A DNA stretch of 8,278 nt from Bacteroidota bacterium. GTDB lineage: Bacteria; Bacteroidota; Bacteroidia; Chitinophagales; Chitinophagaceae. Position 1 is the first letter of the stretch; every line of letters begins with the position of its first letter. Shown piece by piece: positions 5,140 to 8,278 of the stretch. A program made the translations under genes and the position numbers. The stretch spans positions 1 through 8,278 of the forward strand of contig JAEYUA010000004.1 in the NCBI GenBank assembly GCA_023433755.1, in the 5' to 3' direction. The notes beneath the pieces were generated by a model, which searched no databases, had not been told where the DNA came from, and was given only the letters and a program-made list of their open reading frames with translations.

Positions 5140-8100
5140 ATGAGAGTACGAAGTAATATCCTGGTCGGCTTTGGATTGATCCTGGTCAATGCACTGTCAT
5201 TGCCTGCCCGGGCCCAACTGGGCTTTGACCTCAAGATCGACAAACCCAAGCCCTACGAGGAACGCGTGCTCCGATCTGAAAAGCCCCAGGCCAAACCCCT
5301 TCGTGCCCAGGGCCGTTTTTTCCAGAACCTAACCACCCATTACAACTATTTTTTCAACGCCAATACCAAACTCAACGAGGTTATTGACGCGGCCAAACAA
5401 AGTCATAAGGACGATTATACCCTCCTTCTCCCCTTTTACAATTACACCCTCGATGCCACCGCGCAGAACTCCAATGAACTGGATTCGGTGATCTACAAAG
5501 CCAGGACCGGCATTGTGATGCATGACTTGCGCAACGACTGGGCCGACAACCTTTACCTCCTCTGGGGGGCAGCCTGGTTCATGGAGAAAAAATTTGACTC
5601 CGCCGCGCTGATGTTCCAGTTCATCAATTATGCCTTTGCTGAAAAAGAGAAAGATGGCTATTACCGCTACATAGGCAGCCGCATCGATGGTGGCAATGCA
5701 CTGACCATTTCCACTAAAGAAAAAAGCAAGAACATTGTTACCCCTCCCAGCCGCAATAATGCCTTCATCTGGCAGGCAAGGACCATGATCGAATCGGGCA
5801 GGATGGCTGAAGCGGGGAGCCTCATCGCCACTTTAAAAAATGATCCGCTGTTCCCTGAAAGACTCCACGAAGACCTGGAGGAAGTGCAGGCCTACTGGTT
5901 TTATAAACAGGGTATGTGGGACAGTTCCGCCACCCACCTGCTCAATGCACTGGACCAGGCAAAGACCAAGCAGGAAAAAGCCCGCTGGGAATACCTGGCC
6001 GCGCAGATGCTGGAAAAAGCAGGCAAAACGGATGAAGCACAGAAATGGTACAGTAAATCCATTGGTCATACCACCGACCCCGTGATGGATGTTTATGCCC
6101 GCCTTAACATCGTAAGGATCAAAAAAGACACAACCGCGAATTATATCGACCGCAATATCGAGGAACTGCTGAAAATGGCCCGCCGCGACAAGTACACCGA
6201 CTACCGCGATGTAATCTATTACATGGCCGCGCAGATGGAACTGGAGCGGAATAATTTTGATGGCGCACAAAAACTGTTGTTGAAAAGCGCCAAATACAAT
6301 AACAATAATATCGCTGCCCGAAGCAAATCATATTTGCAGATAGCCGACCTTACCTATAACCAGAAAAAATATGTGCAGGCCGCACCATTTTACGACAGCA
6401 TACAGTCAAGAGATCTTGAACAGCGTGAAGCCGACCGGGTGCTGGAAAGACAAACCCTTTTGAAAAAAGTGGTTGGGTTTGACCAGACCATCCGCCGTCA
6501 GGACAGTCTCCAACGAATTGCCAGTATGCCGGAAGATGAACGCACGGCCTACATTAACCAACTGGTGAAGCAGCTCCGCAAGCAACAGGGCCTGGATGAT
6601 GTAGCTCCCATTTCTGGGGGGTCCAATACCAATAATACCGCTTCCGACCTGTTTGGTGCACAACCTAAAGGTGAATGGTATTTTTATAATACCACGCTGA
6701 AAACACAGGGCAATCAAAAATTTAAACAGAACTGGGGAAACCGTCCCAATGTTGACAACTGGAGAAGGTTCAGTGATGTGAGCCAGCAGCTCAACCCCAA
6801 TGTGCTGAACCCTGTAAAAGGAGCTAACCGCACTGCAGAAGATAACCAGCAGCCTGATGACACACCGGATTTCGCCACCCTGCTAGGTAAGTTGCCCCTC
6901 ACTGATGCGCAGGTAGCAGCTTCCAATGATTCCATCAGGTATGCCCTTTTCGAAACTTCCAAGATCTACCTGAACGAAATAGAGGATTTTGAATCGGCTA
7001 TCAGTATACTCGATCAGATCAGGACAAGGTTTAGCCAGGGCGATATCAATCATGAAGAGATTCTCTTCAATCTTTATTATGCCTATCGAAAGGCCGGCAA
7101 CCAGGCAAAGGCCGAAGAAATCAAGGCCCTCCTTATCTCCCGCTATCCTGATTCAAGATTCGCAACGATACTTCGTACTGGTAAGGATCCTGAAGCACAG
7201 AACAACCGGGCCGAAGTAACCAAAACTTACGAGGATATCTATGATCTTTTTATAGAAGGCCAGTTTGAAAAAGCTTTAGCCGCCAAGAAGGTAGCCGACA
7301 GTACCTACCAGACTAAATTCTGGCAGCCGCAACTGCTCTATATCGAATCGGTTTATCATATCAGGCAACGTAATGACAGCGTGGCCAAACAGGTATTGCA
7401 AACTCTCATCGCGCAAAGTGAAGATGAAAAGATGGCCAGCAAGGCGCAGACTATGATTGATGTGTTGAACCGGCGCCATGAAATTGAGGCAGAACTGATG
7501 GCAATGCAGGTGGTGCGTCCGCAGGAGGATGTAATACGTGAACCGGAAGACCTCCCGCGTCCATCCATCACCGTGAAAAAAGACAGCAGCATCAATTCCA
7601 CCAGGCCAGTTGTTACCGATAACCGTGTCAATAATCTACCGCCCGACAAACCGGTAACAGTCACCAATACCCACCAGCCTGTAAAAGATACTACCAGGAC
7701 CATCCCTGCTGATACAATTGCCATAAAACCAGTGAAAAAAGATACAGTAGCGGTGCAGCCGGTACCGAAAAAAGACACCCTGCTTGTGGTAAAACCGCCG
7801 GTGAGCCAGCCTAAGATGCATGCCTCCGGTTATATTATCGATTCCATGAACAAACACTACGCGGTGGTGATACTCGACAAAGTGGATGCCCTGTTTGTGA
7901 ATGAAGTGAGAAATGCTTTCTACCGTTATGGCCGCGATAAATATTATACCATGCCACTGGAATATGAAGTGAAGGATTTTGATGCCGACCGCAAACTGCT
8001 CCTGGTAGGCTCTTTCAGTAATGCCAGGGAAGCGGCTGAATATATGAATAATGCAAGGCTGGCTTCTCCTTCCGAGATCATGCCCTGGCTGAAGGCGGAA

Positions 8101-8208
8101 AAATACAGCTTTACCATTACTACTGCTGCCAACCTGGAAACCCTGTTGCAGAAAAAAGACCTGCCGCAGTATTTACAATTTCTGGATCAAACTTTGCGTG
8201 TGAAATAA
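5140..8208 (+). CDS. porW: PorW/SprE-like TPR protein of type IX secretion and gliding motility
   Basis: This 1022-residue exported protein starts with a signal peptide: basic MRVR, a hydrophobic stretch 7-20, and probable cleavage after LPARA (residue 25). The start is firm because an in-frame TAG lies at 5122-5124. Helical TPR-type repeats fill most of about 60-470 and 590-790. The hallmark segment GEWYFYN (511-517) followed by WGNRPNVDNWRR (532-543) is what I recognise from PorW/SprE proteins. A Pro/Thr/Lys-rich linker (about 800-890, with repeated KKDT and KPV words) leads to a C-terminal alpha/beta domain (about 897-1022, YAVVILDK to the end) also typical of the family. In Porphyromonas and Flavobacterium these proteins are needed for type IX secretion and, in gliders, motility. 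There they are lipoproteins; this one has no lipobox and I see no cysteine in it at all. It is divergent from the bactofilin operon. Confidence 0.9.
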   Translation: MRVRSNILVGFGLILVNALSLPARAQLGFDLKIDKPKPYEERVLRSEKPQAKPLRAQGRFFQNLTTHYNYFFNANTKLNEVIDAAKQSHKDDYTLLLPFYNYTLDATAQNSNELDSVIYKARTGIVMHDLRNDWADNLYLLWGAAWFMEKKFDSAALMFQFINYAFAEKEKDGYYRYIGSRIDGGNALTISTKEKSKNIVTPPSRNNAFIWQARTMIESGRMAEAGSLIATLKNDPLFPERLHEDLEEVQAYWFYKQGMWDSSATHLLNALDQAKTKQEKARWEYLAAQMLEKAGKTDEAQKWYSKSIGHTTDPVMDVYARLNIVRIKKDTTANYIDRNIEELLKMARRDKYTDYRDVIYYMAAQMELERNNFDGAQKLLLKSAKYNNNNIAARSKSYLQIADLTYNQKKYVQAAPFYDSIQSRDLEQREADRVLERQTLLKKVVGFDQTIRRQDSLQRIASMPEDERTAYINQLVKQLRKQQGLDDVAPISGGSNTNNTASDLFGAQPKGEWYFYNTTLKTQGNQKFKQNWGNRPNVDNWRRFSDVSQQLNPNVLNPVKGANRTAEDNQQPDDTPDFATLLGKLPLTDAQVAASNDSIRYALFETSKIYLNEIEDFESAISILDQIRTRFSQGDINHEEILFNLYYAYRKAGNQAKAEEIKALLISRYPDSRFATILRTGKDPEAQNNRAEVTKTYEDIYDLFIEGQFEKALAAKKVADSTYQTKFWQPQLLYIESVYHIRQRNDSVAKQVLQTLIAQSEDEKMASKAQTMIDVLNRRHEIEAELMAMQVVRPQEDVIREPEDLPRPSITVKKDSSINSTRPVVTDNRVNNLPPDKPVTVTNTHQPVKDTTRTIPADTIAIKPVKKDTVAVQPVPKKDTLLVVKPPVSQPKMHASGYIIDSMNKHYAVVILDKVDALFVNEVRNAFYRYGRDKYYTMPLEYEVKDFDADRKLLLVGSFSNAREAAEYMNNARLASPSEIMPWLKAEKYSFTITTAANLETLLQKKDLPQYLQFLDQTLRVK

Positions 8209-8278
8209 GGGGGCTCATCATGGGTTTTAAATTTTTAACCTGGCATTAGACCCTATTTTTTAGCTTTGGAACCTGGAT
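8209..8278. other. Spacer after porW; promoter-like TAGCTTTG on the plus strand
   Basis: An imperfect AT-rich inverted repeat (GGTTTTAAATTTTTAACC, 8223-8240) is too weak to call a terminator. TAGCTTTG at 8261-8268 matches the Bacteroidota -7 consensus TAnnTTTG exactly. No TTTG lies 19-21 bases before it. It may serve a gene starting beyond the window. Confidence 0.35.

Noticed and set aside
8223..8240. Terminator after porW
   Set aside because: The AT-only inverted repeat has mismatches near its base and no GC-rich stem, so it would be too weak.

Overview
The window looks like chromosomal DNA of a Bacteroidota bacterium, most likely a member of the Chitinophagaceae. The reasons are a gliding/type IX secretion protein of the PorW/SprE family, a Bacteroidota-type cluster of bactofilin and ATP-synthase accessory genes, the near absence of Shine-Dalgarno sequences, a promoter-like element of the Bacteroidota TTTG / TAnnTTTG type, and intergenic palindromic repeats of the sort I associate with this group. 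The assignment rests on recognising these by eye; no database search was run.

Layout, left to right. Positions 1-430 hold no convincing gene. They contain a cluster of short GC-palindromic repeats, including a perfect 28-base inverted repeat. Positions 431-1624 (minus) encode a 397-residue conserved protein of unknown function with ATP-grasp-like features. Positions 1625-2413 are a long non-coding stretch with nested palindromes, a tandem-like AT/GT-rich repeat block, two intrinsic terminators that point left, and the remnant of a 35-codon small ORF (2170-2277, minus) interrupted by an in-frame TAA. A GNAT acetyltransferase follows (2414-2926, plus) and converges with the next block.

Positions 2935-5004 (minus) form a tight, partly overlapping operon, read from right to left: a short membrane/coiled-coil protein corresponding to the N-terminal part of the bactofilin-linked M23 peptidase, a bactofilin, an AtpZ/AtpI-family protein, a four-helix membrane protein, and a SprT-like zinc metalloprotein. 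A 135-base divergent spacer separates this operon from the 1022-residue PorW/SprE-like protein (5140-8208, plus). The final 70 bases carry a promoter-like TAGCTTTG motif for a gene beyond the window.

Functionally, the right two thirds is envelope-related: a bactofilin scaffold with a membrane partner, two membrane proteins normally placed next to the F0 ATP synthase genes, and a periplasmic or outer-membrane TPR protein of the type IX secretion/gliding machinery. The atp structural genes do not follow the accessory genes here. I found no defence system, prophage, transposase or CRISPR array. The least explained parts are the two repeat-rich intergenic regions that bracket the ATP-grasp-like gene, and the small-ORF relic with its own terminator.
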